Below are positions 1 through 7,330 of a stretch of DNA of 10,494 nt, piece by piece. Where the stretch lies: contig CALGOI010000035.1 of assembly GCA_937959065.1 (NCBI GenBank), forward strand, positions 1-10,494, written 5' to 3'. The notes under the pieces were generated by a model that worked only from the letters and a program-made list of their open reading frames with translations, did no database searches and was not told the DNA's origin. This DNA is from an uncultured Ignavibacteriota bacterium (GTDB lineage: Bacteria; Bacteroidota; Ignavibacteria; Tepidaquicellales; Tepidaquicellaceae). Every line of letters begins with the position of its first letter. The first letter of the stretch is position 1. Both the position numbers and the translations under genes were made by a program.

Positions 1-810
1 TGCTCCCTGTCCGAAATAATTCAACAGCAAGCCCGGGAGAGCCACAGTGAACCACGCGCGACGTAGTGCAAATCTCCCGAAGGGTCCCATAGCCGCGTAA
101 AGCGATTCACCTCCTGTTACGACCAGGAAGATTACACCCAGTATTATGAAACCGTGAAAACCGTTATTAATAAAAAACTGGACACCATAGACCGGGTTTA
201 CCGCTTCAAGTATATACGGTATCTGCACTATCTCGACAACTCCCAGTACTCCAAGCGTGATGAACCATATCAGCGTGACCGGTCCGAAAATTTGCCCTAC
301 ACCACCTGTGCCTCTTTTTTGAATGAAGAAAAGGAAGAACAGGATAATAAGTGTAATGGGTATGACGAAGTCATTTAACGCAGGCGTGATAATTTTAAGG
401 CCCTCAACTGCACTGAGTACCGAAATTGCAGGGGTTATGATTCCGTCTCCATAAAGCAATGCTGCCCCGAACAAACCAAGTCCCATTACCCATTTGACGG
501 ACTTTGCTTTCGGTTTAACCAGCTCCATCAGAGCAAGTATACCGCCTTCACCGTCATTATCGGCTCTGAGTATTATTACCAGGTACTTGAATGAAATTAT
601 TATAATTAAAGCCCAGAAGATGAGGGACAGTACACCGAAGACATTTGCCTCCGTAAGATCTAGAGCGTGCTCACCGTTAAAGCATTCCCGGAATGCGTAT
701 AACGGGCTTGTGCCTATATCGCCGTAAACAACACCTATAGCTGTGAGTGTGAGTATTAAAAGATAAGATGTGGACTTCTTATTCCCGTTATTGGGCTGTT
801 CGTGTGACAT
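1..810 (-). CDS. kup: KUP-family potassium uptake protein, N-terminal 270 residues (cut by window edge)
   Basis: Inner-membrane K+ uptake permease of the KUP/HAK/KT family, thought to import K+ with H+. The reading frame is open from the ATG at 808-810 to the left edge. Family signatures are clear: GVVYGDIGTSPLY at residues 26-38, LLYGDGIITPAISVLSAVEG at 118-137, TGGESLYAAMGPFG at 232-245 and NYFGQGA at 264-270. The conserved acidic residues D31, E136 and E235 are present, and several hydrophobic membrane segments can be seen. KUP proteins are usually over 600 residues, so more than half lies outside the window. One oddity is that the usual 'YADMGHFG' reads 'YAAMGPFG', so an aspartate normally found there is alanine (residue 240). 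It lies 23 bases downstream of a Na+/Ca2+ antiporter gene on the same strand, suggesting a cation-transport operon. No Shine-Dalgarno site is visible. The family call is secure; transport activity is inferred. Confidence 0.95.
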   Translation of the reverse strand, partial: MSHEQPNNGNKKSTSYLLILTLTAIGVVYGDIGTSPLYAFRECFNGEHALDLTEANVFGVLSLIFWALIIIISFKYLVIILRADNDGEGGILALMELVKPKAKSVKWVMGLGLFGAALLYGDGIITPAISVLSAVEGLKIITPALNDFVIPITLIILFFLFFIQKRGTGGVGQIFGPVTLIWFITLGVLGVVEIVQIPYILEAVNPVYGVQFFINNGFHGFIILGVIFLVVTGGESLYAAMGPFGRFALRRAWFTVALPGLLLNYFGQGA

Positions 811-833
811 TTAGAAGTTTTAGTTGCGTTGCG

Positions 834-1799
834 CTATGCACCGCTACTGTAGATACTCAAAAATACAATATACAGAATATAAATCAACACAAAAAGAATA
901 CCTTGTAATTTGCCAATACTGTGTTTTTTCCCTACAAAAAGAAAAATAAATAATAATACACTTGCAGCAATGGTCATTCCCAGGTCATAAATGCTCGCCG
1001 GGTTAAAGGGCAGAGGTTTTATAATAGAGCTAACACCCAGTATCCAGAAGATGTTAAAGATATTTGAACCCACGATGTTACCTACGGCGATGTCGACGTT
1101 CTTTTTGTATGCCGCAACGGCAGATGTTGCAAGTTCGGGCAGTGAAGTTCCGACCGCTACGACAGTAAGCCCGATGAAAGATTCACTTAACCCGATACTG
1201 TTTGCTATCTCCACTGCCCCGTCCACGATAAGCTTTCCGCCGATAACCAATCCCGCCAGTCCTCCTAGAATAAACATCGTGGCTTTTGCTGTGGAGAGGT
1301 TCTTCACTTCGACTTCCACTTCGCTGTCCGGCTCTTTCGCGATACTGACGATGTAATACATAAATATCGCGAAAAATCCGATTAACACTATTCCCTCGCC
1401 CCTGCTCAGTTCGGAAAAGTTCCTTCCGTCTATCAGAGCGTCACTGGCTAAAATTCCCAGAACAAGTGCTGCCAGCAGGCTGAAAGGTATCTCTTTCCAG
1501 ATGGTATTTTTTTTGACAGTGAGGGGATAAATGATTGCGGATATGCCGAGAATGAGAAGGATGTTAGCTATGTTGCTCCCGAGTATGTTACCGATGGCGA
1601 TGTCGGGGTTATTTTGGAAACTTGCGAATATGTTAACGACAAGCTCCGGCATGGAGGTTCCGAACGCGACTACGGTTAGTCCGATGGAAATGTCGGATAT
1701 CTTTAATTTTCTCGCAACGGACGCCGAACCGTCGACTAAGAGATCGGCACCTTTGATCAGCAGAATAAATCCGAGTACAAATAATATATATGTAATCAT
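834..1799 (-). CDS. Calcium/sodium antiporter, YrbG-like (CaCA family), copy 1
   Basis: Inner-membrane cation/Ca2+ exchanger of 321 residues, the normal length for bacterial YrbG-like members of the CaCA superfamily, which exchange Ca2+ against Na+. The two inverted alpha repeats that form the ion site are intact. Alpha-1 spans about 40-85, with GTSMPE at 47-52 and GNILGSN at 70-76. Alpha-2 spans about 210-255, with GTSLPE at 217-222 and GNIVGSN at 240-246. A short acidic loop (about 155-166, EPDSEVEVEV) separates the halves and is probably cytoplasmic. The frame extends upstream to a TTG at 1853. The ATG at 1799 is preferred because the product then begins MITYILFVLGF, aligned with the paralog on the other strand. 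It leads into the KUP gene. Substrate specificity is inferred from family only. Confidence 0.93.
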   Translation of the reverse strand: MITYILFVLGFILLIKGADLLVDGSASVARKLKISDISIGLTVVAFGTSMPELVVNIFASFQNNPDIAIGNILGSNIANILLILGISAIIYPLTVKKNTIWKEIPFSLLAALVLGILASDALIDGRNFSELSRGEGIVLIGFFAIFMYYIVSIAKEPDSEVEVEVKNLSTAKATMFILGGLAGLVIGGKLIVDGAVEIANSIGLSESFIGLTVVAVGTSLPELATSAVAAYKKNVDIAVGNIVGSNIFNIFWILGVSSIIKPLPFNPASIYDLGMTIAASVLLFIFLFVGKKHSIGKLQGILFVLIYILYIVFLSIYSSGA

Positions 1800-1816
1800 C
1801 TTTGAATATAAGTGAG

Positions 1817-1824
1817 CAAATATA
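1817..1824 (-). promoter_or_regulatory. Possible Bacteroidetes-type -7 box for antiporter copy 1
   Basis: On the minus strand the sequence reads TATATTTG, an exact match to the Bacteroidetes -7 consensus TAnnTTTG, 17 bases before the chosen ATG at 1799. It would give a very short leader of about a dozen bases. No TTTG lies at the expected 19-21 base spacing upstream (the nearest are at 14 and 26), so this is a weak prediction. Confidence 0.3.
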
Positions 1825-1857
1825 TGTAATGGGAATATCAAAAAGTATATCAAATTT

Positions 1858-1890
1858 TTTGCAATAAATCAGTATTTTACGATAGTTTCG
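1858..1890 (+). promoter_or_regulatory. Possible promoter for antiporter copy 2
   Basis: TTTG at 1858-1861 is followed after 21 bases by TAGTTTCG at 1883-1890. This fits the Bacteroidetes pattern TTTG-N19-21-TAnnTTTG with one mismatch and would place the transcript start about a dozen bases before the ATG at 1908. The second box overlaps a 5+5 base inverted repeat (TACGA at 1878-1882, TCGTA at 1888-1892), which could be an operator or chance. Confidence 0.3.
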
Positions 1891-1907
1891 TACATCAAAA
1901 TGAGTTA

Positions 1908-2867
1908 ATGCTTGTTTATATCCTCTTTATAGCCGGTTTTGTAATAATGATAAAAGGCGCTGATTTTCTTGTAGATGGTGCCGCTTCACTGGCTAAAAGA
2001 TTCAACATTTCAAATCTCGTAATAGGATTAACGGTTGTGTCGTTCGGTACATCAGCTCCTGAGCTTGTTGTTAATATCCTTGCGAGCTTTTCCGGCAATA
2101 CAGACATAGCTATAGGGAATATACTCGGGAGCAACATAGCTAACATCCTTCTCATTCTTGGTGTATCAGCGATTATTTATCCGTTAACGGTACATAAGAA
2201 TACAGTTAAAAAGGAAATTCCATATAGTTTTTTTGTGGTTGTTGTGCTGGCATTTTTGGTAAGCGATATATTCCTTGACGAAGCGTCATCCGCGATGCTC
2301 TCCCGTGTTGATGGAATCGTGCTAATAATTTTGTTTTCAATTTTTATCATTTATACTTACCGGATTTCAAAGGAAACAAACGAACTGCCTGAGGATGTCG
2401 AGATAAAAAAAATGAGTGTGATGAAAGCTGTCATACTTGTATTGATAGGTATGGTCGGGCTTGTGCTGGGAGGACACTGGATAGTAGAGGGGGCAGTAGA
2501 AATAGCGACACAGCTTGGTATGAGCCAGGCATTCATAGGGTTGACCATTGTTGCTGTTGGAACGTCACTGCCCGAACTCGCTACGTCGGCAGTTGCTGCT
2601 TATAAAAAGAATACGGACATTGCGATTGGCAACGTTGTCGGTTCAAACATCTTTAATATTACATGGATTCTCGGGGTCAGCTCGATTATAAATCCTCTTG
2701 TATTCAGCGCGCATAATATGGTTGATCTTGGGGTTGTGTTGGTTGCGACACTACTACTTTTAATTATGATCTTTGCCGGCAGGAAATACACCTTATCTAA
2801 AATTGAAGGTGCGATATTCCTTCTTCTATATTTCGCTTATATTGCCTACCTTGTTTATGAAGGTTAA
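1908..2867 (+). CDS. Calcium/sodium antiporter, YrbG-like (CaCA family), copy 2
   Basis: A 319-residue integral membrane exchanger, paralogous to the gene divergently transcribed 108 bases away. Alpha-1 (about 40-85) carries GTSAPE at 47-52 and GNILGSN at 70-76. Alpha-2 (about 211-256) carries GTSLPE at 218-223 and GNVVGSN at 241-247. Both repeats keep the residues expected at the ion-binding site. In alpha-2 the two copies differ at only 6 of about 55 positions. They diverge most in the middle loop (here about 155-170, KETNELPEDVEIKK) and in the C-terminal helices. This suggests similar ion chemistry but perhaps different regulation. ATG is the only sensible start, giving MLVYILFIAGF; upstream there is only a weak GAG. 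No terminator hairpin follows before the sigma factor gene. Expected role is Na+-driven Ca2+ export, by family. Confidence 0.93.
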   Translation: MLVYILFIAGFVIMIKGADFLVDGAASLAKRFNISNLVIGLTVVSFGTSAPELVVNILASFSGNTDIAIGNILGSNIANILLILGVSAIIYPLTVHKNTVKKEIPYSFFVVVVLAFLVSDIFLDEASSAMLSRVDGIVLIILFSIFIIYTYRISKETNELPEDVEIKKMSVMKAVILVLIGMVGLVLGGHWIVEGAVEIATQLGMSQAFIGLTIVAVGTSLPELATSAVAAYKKNTDIAIGNVVGSNIFNITWILGVSSIINPLVFSAHNMVDLGVVLVATLLLLIMIFAGRKYTLSKIEGAIFLLLYFAYIAYLVYEG

Positions 2868-2938
2868 CAACCAATAATAATCAGTAGTTTAGCTCACCGT
2901 ATTTTCTTTTAACCTTTTCTGTCACGGTTACGTATTAT

Positions 2939-3844
2939 ATGTGTCTAATATGTAAAAAGAATATGAACCCCCTATCCGACAGTTACTCACCTGAAATCAC
3001 CGATGAAGAACTCATTAAACACTCGATCGAAGGTGATAAAAAATCTCTCGAAGTTCTGATAAAGAGACACCAGGACTGGATATACAATATTGCTCTTCGC
3101 ATGCTTCACAGTCCTGAAGATGCAAAAGACGCACTTCAGGAAACTCTCATTAAGATTATTACCAAACTTTCACAGTTCCGATTTGAAAGCGGTTTTCGTA
3201 CGTGGGCGTACAGGATAGCAGTAAATCACATACTGAATACAAAACGCAGTATAGGCGAGAGAACACACACTACAAGTTTCGACCACTTCGCGGAATTGAT
3301 AAGCGTTGCTCCGGACAATGAAATGCCCGGGTATCTTACGCCATTTGAAAAGAAGGCGGCGGTGGAGGAGGTGAAGATCAGTTGTATGTTCGGCATGCTG
3401 CTGTGTCTGGACAGGGAACAGAGGATGGCATTTGTACTGGGATCGGTACTGGGTGCATCAGATACAGTTGGATCGGAGATTATGGATATTACCAAAGAGA
3501 ACTTCCGTCAGAAATTATCACGCGCTAGAAAAGACCTGTACAATTTTATGAACAACCAGTGCGGGCTGGTCAAAGCCAGTAACCCATGTCATTGCAATAA
3601 GAAAACGAAGGTTTTAATAGAATCCGGGTATGTTGACCCGGCAAACACGAAGTTTTTTAATGAGAAATTTTATGCTGTGAATGTGATCGCTGAAAGAAAA
3701 GTTGATGACCTGGAGCATTATATCGACGAAAAATGTGATAACCTTTTTAAAGACCACCAGTTTTACGACTCCAAGGGCGTATCGAATGTGATAAAAGACC
3801 TTTTTGAGAGAGAAGAGTTCAAGAAAATATTTAATCTTAATTAA
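2939..3844 (+). CDS. ECF-type sigma-70 family RNA polymerase sigma factor with Cys-containing C-terminal extension
   Basis: Sigma factor of about 301 residues. Region 2 lies at about 35-105, with the core-binding/-10 segment SPEDAKDALQETLIKI and the melting helix GFRTWAYRIAVNHILNTKR. Region 4 lies at about 148-205 (CLDREQRMAFVLGSVLGAS ... ENFRQKLSRARKDLYNFM), including the -35-recognition helix-turn-helix. There is no region 1.1 or 3, as in ECF sigmas. Beyond region 4 is an extension of about 95 residues that begins C208-x8-C217-x-C219 (CGLVKASNPCHC) and continues as a charged helical segment. A similar 'CGLVNPxNPCRC' continuation is, from memory, typical of one ECF subgroup. C149 and C156 flank the start of region 4. 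The ATG at 2963 (MNPLSDSYSPEITDEELI) is an alternative start; the one used adds MCLICKKN. The stop is one base before the secreted beta-helix gene, so the two are probably co-transcribed. No anti-sigma gene is adjacent. Confidence 0.9.
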   Translation: MCLICKKNMNPLSDSYSPEITDEELIKHSIEGDKKSLEVLIKRHQDWIYNIALRMLHSPEDAKDALQETLIKIITKLSQFRFESGFRTWAYRIAVNHILNTKRSIGERTHTTSFDHFAELISVAPDNEMPGYLTPFEKKAAVEEVKISCMFGMLLCLDREQRMAFVLGSVLGASDTVGSEIMDITKENFRQKLSRARKDLYNFMNNQCGLVKASNPCHCNKKTKVLIESGYVDPANTKFFNEKFYAVNVIAERKVDDLEHYIDEKCDNLFKDHQFYDSKGVSNVIKDLFEREEFKKIFNLN

Positions 3845-3845
3845 T

Positions 3846-5246
3846 ATGAAAAAGTTTATACTAATTTTCCCTTTGTTTTTATTTATGGTATCAAAGTCTT
3901 CCGGAAACATTATTAATGTGCCGGGCGACTATTCATCCATTCAGCTTGCAATAAATGCTTCAACAGATGGTGACACGATATTGGTGGAGCAGGGGACGTA
4001 CATGGAGAACATCAACTTCCGGGACAAGAACATTGTGATCACCAGCCGGTATTACATTGCGCGCGATGTAAGCTATATAACAAACACAATTATAGACGGG
4101 AGTACTCCCGTTCATTCGGATACTGCGAGCTGTGTAATAATCAGCGGAAGCCAGGACAGTACAGCTGTGCTGCAGGGTTTCACAATAACCGGCGGCGGCG
4201 GGACCAAGTGGTTTGATATACACGGCGCGGGAACCTTCCGGGAAGGCGGGGGAATATTGATAGAATATTCATCGCCTGTGATACAAAACAATATAATAAG
4301 GGATAACGTGATCACTGATGTTACGGGTGTTGTCAGTACGGGCGGCGGCGGAATAAGGATAGGTGACGGAAACCCGAAGATACTTAATAATATTATTATT
4401 CGTAACTCCGGCAAATACGGAGCAGGAATTGTTTTGAATTACACGGGAGTAACGATAAAGAATAATGTCATCGCAAAGAACTTCGGATCGAACTCATACG
4501 GCGCGGGGTCGGGTATATGGAATACAGGTGTATTCGGGACGGTTCCAAAGCTAATCGAAAACAATACAATTGTTTATAACTCTGCACTGGCCGGGACAGG
4601 GGGAGTGCAGTCTTTTTCTTCACTCTTGATTCTCCGAAATAATATAGTATGGGGTAATACTTCTCCTTCAAATACTCAAATTGCCGGTTCTGTTTCCGTC
4701 AGGTATTCAAATGTTCAGGGTGGGTTCACGGGAGAAGGAAACATCAATATGCCGCCATTATTCGATACAACAAATTATTATCTCTCTAATGCATCTCCCT
4801 GCATTGATATGGGTGATACAAGCATTATTTTTAATGACGTGGAGGATTCCTTGAGCCCGGGAAATGCCTTATTCCCGTCGAAAGGAACGATACGGAATGA
4901 CATGGGAGCTTATGGCGGCAATGATGCTTTGATACTCGGTGAATCGACAGTGTCTATACAGAACATAACTCAGAACATCCCGGATGTTTTCAGATTACAT
5001 CAGAACTATCCAAATCCCTTCAATCCTGAAACTGTGATAAAATTCGACCTGGTGAAGCCGTCACAAGCAATACTCAAAGTGTATGATCTTACGGGAAGGG
5101 AGGTGGCGGTTCTGGTGAACCGCAAACTGGAACCGGGTACATACCTGTATACATTCACAGCGGGTAATCTCCCAAGCGGAGTTTACCTCTACAGGCTTAA
5201 TGCAGATGGGAACAGCATCAGTAAAAGGATGGTCCTCGTAAAATAA
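3846..5246 (+). CDS. Secreted right-handed beta-helix protein with type IX secretion C-terminal sorting domain
   Basis: Exported protein of 466 residues. It has a Sec signal peptide (MKKFILIFPLFLFMVSKSSG, cleavage near residue 20). A parallel beta-helix follows at about 27-300, with repeated turns such as IQNNIIRDN, ILNNIIIRN, IKNNVIAKN, IENNTIVYN and ILRNNIVWGN and glycine-rich stretches. A cap segment follows (SPCIDMGD at 317-324, RNDMGAYGG at 350-358). The C-terminal type IX sorting domain (386-466) begins QNYPNPFNPE and ends SGVYLYRLNADG ... KRMVLVK. This domain directs outer-membrane passage and surface attachment or release. Beta-helix proteins of this kind often bind or cleave polysaccharides, but no catalytic motif can be assigned, so function is unknown. 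The frame also offers a TTG at 3804. The ATG at 3846 is chosen because it begins the signal peptide and follows the sigma factor stop by one base. It converges on the DUF72 gene. Confidence 0.92.
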   Translation: MKKFILIFPLFLFMVSKSSGNIINVPGDYSSIQLAINASTDGDTILVEQGTYMENINFRDKNIVITSRYYIARDVSYITNTIIDGSTPVHSDTASCVIISGSQDSTAVLQGFTITGGGGTKWFDIHGAGTFREGGGILIEYSSPVIQNNIIRDNVITDVTGVVSTGGGGIRIGDGNPKILNNIIIRNSGKYGAGIVLNYTGVTIKNNVIAKNFGSNSYGAGSGIWNTGVFGTVPKLIENNTIVYNSALAGTGGVQSFSSLLILRNNIVWGNTSPSNTQIAGSVSVRYSNVQGGFTGEGNINMPPLFDTTNYYLSNASPCIDMGDTSIIFNDVEDSLSPGNALFPSKGTIRNDMGAYGGNDALILGESTVSIQNITQNIPDVFRLHQNYPNPFNPETVIKFDLVKPSQAILKVYDLTGREVAVLVNRKLEPGTYLYTFTAGNLPSGVYLYRLNADGNSISKRMVLVK

Positions 5247-5252
5247 TTTTAC
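5238..5252. repeat. 15-base palindrome at convergent stop codons, possible weak bidirectional terminator
   Basis: GTAAAAT-A-ATTTTAC is a perfect 7+7 base inverted repeat. It contains the TAA of the beta-helix gene (5244-5246) and, on the other strand, the TAA of the DUF72 gene (5249-5251). On the plus strand a T-rich stretch (TTTGTTTCTTCGTTT) follows, as in a terminator. The stem is AT-rich and would need its centre opened as a loop, so it would be weak. Confidence 0.35.
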
Positions 5253-6151
5253 TTTGTTTCTTCGTTTAACAAAACAGGCTCGGGTATCCTGAGCTTGAGT
5301 TTTTTATTTAAGTTTTGGATCGTATACGCGAGGAGTTCGGGTGAGTCCCTTTCTTCATGCTGATGCATAAAGAAGTAAACCGTCCGTATGTTTTCTTTCT
5401 TCCATTTACCTATCCTTTCAATCCAGTCATCGATCCTTGTGTAGTCAGTAGGGTGCAGGCTATTTCCAACGAAACGGATGAAAGCAACCGGAGTAGTAAG
5501 TTTCATATGCAAAACATCCCGCCTGTCCGAGGTATCGGTTATGACCGTACCCACTTTTAATTTCCTCATCATTTCAAATGCCTCATTCGTAAGGCCGCTT
5601 TCTTTGAACCAGTCGGGGTGTCTTAATTCCAGGTAGATATCGACTTCCTTGTGATACTTCTCCAGGAATGCTCTCATTACTTCATAATTTTTCGGACCGT
5701 AATTTGGCGGCAGCTGCAGGAAAGACGGACCGAGCTTATCTTTGAATTCAGATATGGACTCGATATAATCATCGGTCATAGAATAAGATTCTTCTTTTAA
5801 GCGCTTGATATGGCTGACGTATTGAGGAAACTTGGGGCAGAATTTAAAACCCTTACCGGCAGTATCTCTCCATTTAGCAATTGTCGATTTTGGAAATATC
5901 CGGTAGTGGGTAGCGTTCATTTCAATGGACTGAAAATGCTTAACATACTCAGCGAGGAAATCTTTTTCCTTCGTGCCGGGCGGATAGATCTTCCCGATCC
6001 AATCCTTACGTCCCCACTTAGCACAGCCGGTGATAATCTCCGTGCCCTTCTTAATAGGTTTAAGACTGCCTAGTACCTTTTCTGTGATAGGTGGGTCGTC
6101 CGGAAACGTGTAATCGACTTTGTTTATGTCTTCGACTTTTCCGAATTTCAT
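5249..6151 (-). CDS. DUF72 family protein (YecE-like TIM barrel)
   Basis: A 300-residue cytoplasmic protein of the DUF72/YecE family, a TIM-barrel fold of unproven biochemical role. Family marks are ITGCAKWGRKDWIGKIYPPG (about 40-59), the FQSIEMNATHYRIF strand (73-86, with the conserved glutamate E77), W94, FKFCPKFPQYVSHIKRL (102-118), the LQLPPNYGP segment and a C-terminal 'YFFMHQHEERDSPELLAY' segment. Length and ends fit a complete protein. It is the last gene of a four-gene minus-strand operon. Its ATG overlaps the stop of the preceding gene by one base (TAATG), and a strong Shine-Dalgarno sequence, AGGAAAGGA at 6158-6166, sits six bases before the start inside that gene. Translation is therefore probably coupled. 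Its position with three envelope proteins is curious for a soluble protein. The family is certain; the function is unknown. Confidence 0.93.
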   Translation of the reverse strand: MKFGKVEDINKVDYTFPDDPPITEKVLGSLKPIKKGTEIITGCAKWGRKDWIGKIYPPGTKEKDFLAEYVKHFQSIEMNATHYRIFPKSTIAKWRDTAGKGFKFCPKFPQYVSHIKRLKEESYSMTDDYIESISEFKDKLGPSFLQLPPNYGPKNYEVMRAFLEKYHKEVDIYLELRHPDWFKESGLTNEAFEMMRKLKVGTVITDTSDRRDVLHMKLTTPVAFIRFVGNSLHPTDYTRIDDWIERIGKWKKENIRTVYFFMHQHEERDSPELLAYTIQNLNKKLKLRIPEPVLLNEETK

Positions 6152-6588
6152 TAATTTTCCTTTCCTACTTTTGATATTAGAGCATCGAGCTCTTCCATAA
6201 GGTTATTCTCTCTTGACCTCATATAATCGAGAGTGTGATTTGTGTTAAAATCAACGGAGTCCTTTACAGCCAGCATTGAATCCGTGGTAGACAGGTTGCT
6301 GTCAATTAATTCCAAAAATCTGTTTTTGAAATTTCTCCCATCTTCCCATCCTTCAAGAGGCGTGGAACTCTCGACGGTGTTCCTTATATTACGCGTATCC
6401 TGTTTGTAAGAGTTAAGTCTGCCTGCAGAATTTAAATAATAACTTTCATCCATTAATAAAGTCAGCTGGAGCTTTAAGCCATATAGGTACTGCAACTTCT
6501 CTCTCTGTTCGCCTTCACTGATCTTGTTACAAGATGAAAAGAGCAAGAAAACCATAAACAGCAGTAAAGGTCTGTAAAAGCTTGTCAT
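6151..6588 (-). CDS. Small putative lipoprotein of unknown function
   Basis: A 145-residue protein I do not recognise. The N-terminus is a lipoprotein signal peptide: a hydrophobic run LLLFMVFLLFSS followed by C20 in a lipobox-like LFSSC, so the mature protein is probably lipid-anchored in the envelope. The remaining 125 residues are hydrophilic and look mainly helical (EGEQREKLQYLYGLKLQL and SRENNLMEELDALISKV could form coiled coils), with no cysteine after C20 and no catalytic motif. The start overlaps the stop of the metallopeptidase-like gene by four bases (ATGA). It is preceded by CAGGGAG at 6594-6600, a good ribosome site five bases from the ATG. The tight coupling suggests it works with the upstream membrane-anchored protein, perhaps as an accessory, but that is inference. 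Confidence 0.8.
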   Translation of the reverse strand: MTSFYRPLLLFMVFLLFSSCNKISEGEQREKLQYLYGLKLQLTLLMDESYYLNSAGRLNSYKQDTRNIRNTVESSTPLEGWEDGRNFKNRFLELIDSNLSTTDSMLAVKDSVDFNTNHTLDYMRSRENNLMEELDALISKVGKEN

Positions 6589-7328
6589 TTATACTCCCTG
6601 CTGTAAGCATCATAAAAATCCTTTCCATTGGTAATATCCCTGGTAAGTTCAAGCAGTCCGTCTTTTCCATACAGTTCGTACCACCGCATAACTTCCAAAC
6701 CCGATCTCCAGTAGGAAAGGCTGCTTCTGCTCGGGCTGGCATAGAAATCATTTTCGGCAGTGATTCTGTTCAGTGGTAAAATCTCAGGGTCATTTTTAAT
6801 CATTGAATGCCATTCGGTGAGGTAGCCCTCGTAAGTGGAGGGATAGTCTTTGCAGACGAGCATCGATATACCTTCATGAAACCAAAGCGGGATCTCCCTG
6901 TCATTAAAATATCCGACCCTTGAGTATAATTCTGTGTGGCACATTTCGTGGCTGACGTCATCGGCATTTAAACCGTCGGGACTGATAATGACGTATTCAC
7001 CGGTGAAGTTCATCCTGGACATGGCCTGTGTGCGAAACATTCCGTATTCGTAGTAATCATCCCACTCAGTGCAGAAAATGAACACCGGGTTTGATTCGAT
7101 ACTTCCCCATAGTTCTTTGTTTCTGTCTTTTGCTGTCTTTACAAGGTTGAGACAGTTCTTAATTTGCATTTCGGTGGCATCCGGGCTGATGTAAATGTTA
7201 TCGCCGTGGTTTTCCATTTTCGAAATACCCACGAGCATACAGCGCGTGTTATGCTGGTTGAACATTACATAACCGCTGACTGTTATAATAAATATTAATA
7301 TTGCCGATATTAAGACCCGTTTTATCAT
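6585..7328 (-). CDS. Membrane-anchored putative zinc metallopeptidase (HExxH, gluzincin-like)
   Basis: A 247-residue protein with one N-terminal membrane segment (about 5-23, LISAILIFIITVSGYVMF), probably a signal anchor that places the rest in the periplasm. H127-E-M-C-H131 is an HExxH zinc motif. It is followed about 20 residues later by PLWFHEGISML, where E152 is a likely third zinc ligand. The order HExxH ... W-x-x-E-G is that of 'peptidase MA-like' gluzincins. The C-terminal part (about 195-247, with SYWRSGLEVMRWYELYGKDGLLELTRDI) resembles the helical region that follows in such proteins. No named family is recognised with certainty and the substrate is unknown. The start is supported by GGAG at 7336-7339, seven bases upstream. 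It lies two bases after the preceding gene and overlaps the next by four, so it is the second gene of a compact operon. Confidence 0.82.
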   Translation of the reverse strand: MIKRVLISAILIFIITVSGYVMFNQHNTRCMLVGISKMENHGDNIYISPDATEMQIKNCLNLVKTAKDRNKELWGSIESNPVFIFCTEWDDYYEYGMFRTQAMSRMNFTGEYVIISPDGLNADDVSHEMCHTELYSRVGYFNDREIPLWFHEGISMLVCKDYPSTYEGYLTEWHSMIKNDPEILPLNRITAENDFYASPSRSSLSYWRSGLEVMRWYELYGKDGLLELTRDITNGKDFYDAYSREYK

Positions 7329-7330
7329 TA

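Noticed and set aside
154..727. Two plus-strand open frames of 74 and 77 codons at the left
   Set aside because: Both are antisense to the KUP reading frame, which is open throughout and carries clear family motifs.
1800..1853. Longer antiporter copy 1 starting at a TTG
   Set aside because: The extra 18 residues are absent from the paralog, overlap the likely promoter region and have no ribosome site.
3804..3845. Longer beta-helix protein starting at a TTG inside the sigma factor gene
   Set aside because: It would put charged residues before the signal peptide; the ATG at 3846 begins a normal signal peptide.
3614..3910. Antisense open frame of 98 codons across the sigma and beta-helix junction
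   Set aside because: It lies opposite well-recognised coding sequence, and its product shows no recognisable domain.
4180..4350. GGCGGCGGCG runs as a possible repeat array or mobile element
   Set aside because: They encode the glycine-rich turns of the beta-helix in frame and need no other explanation.
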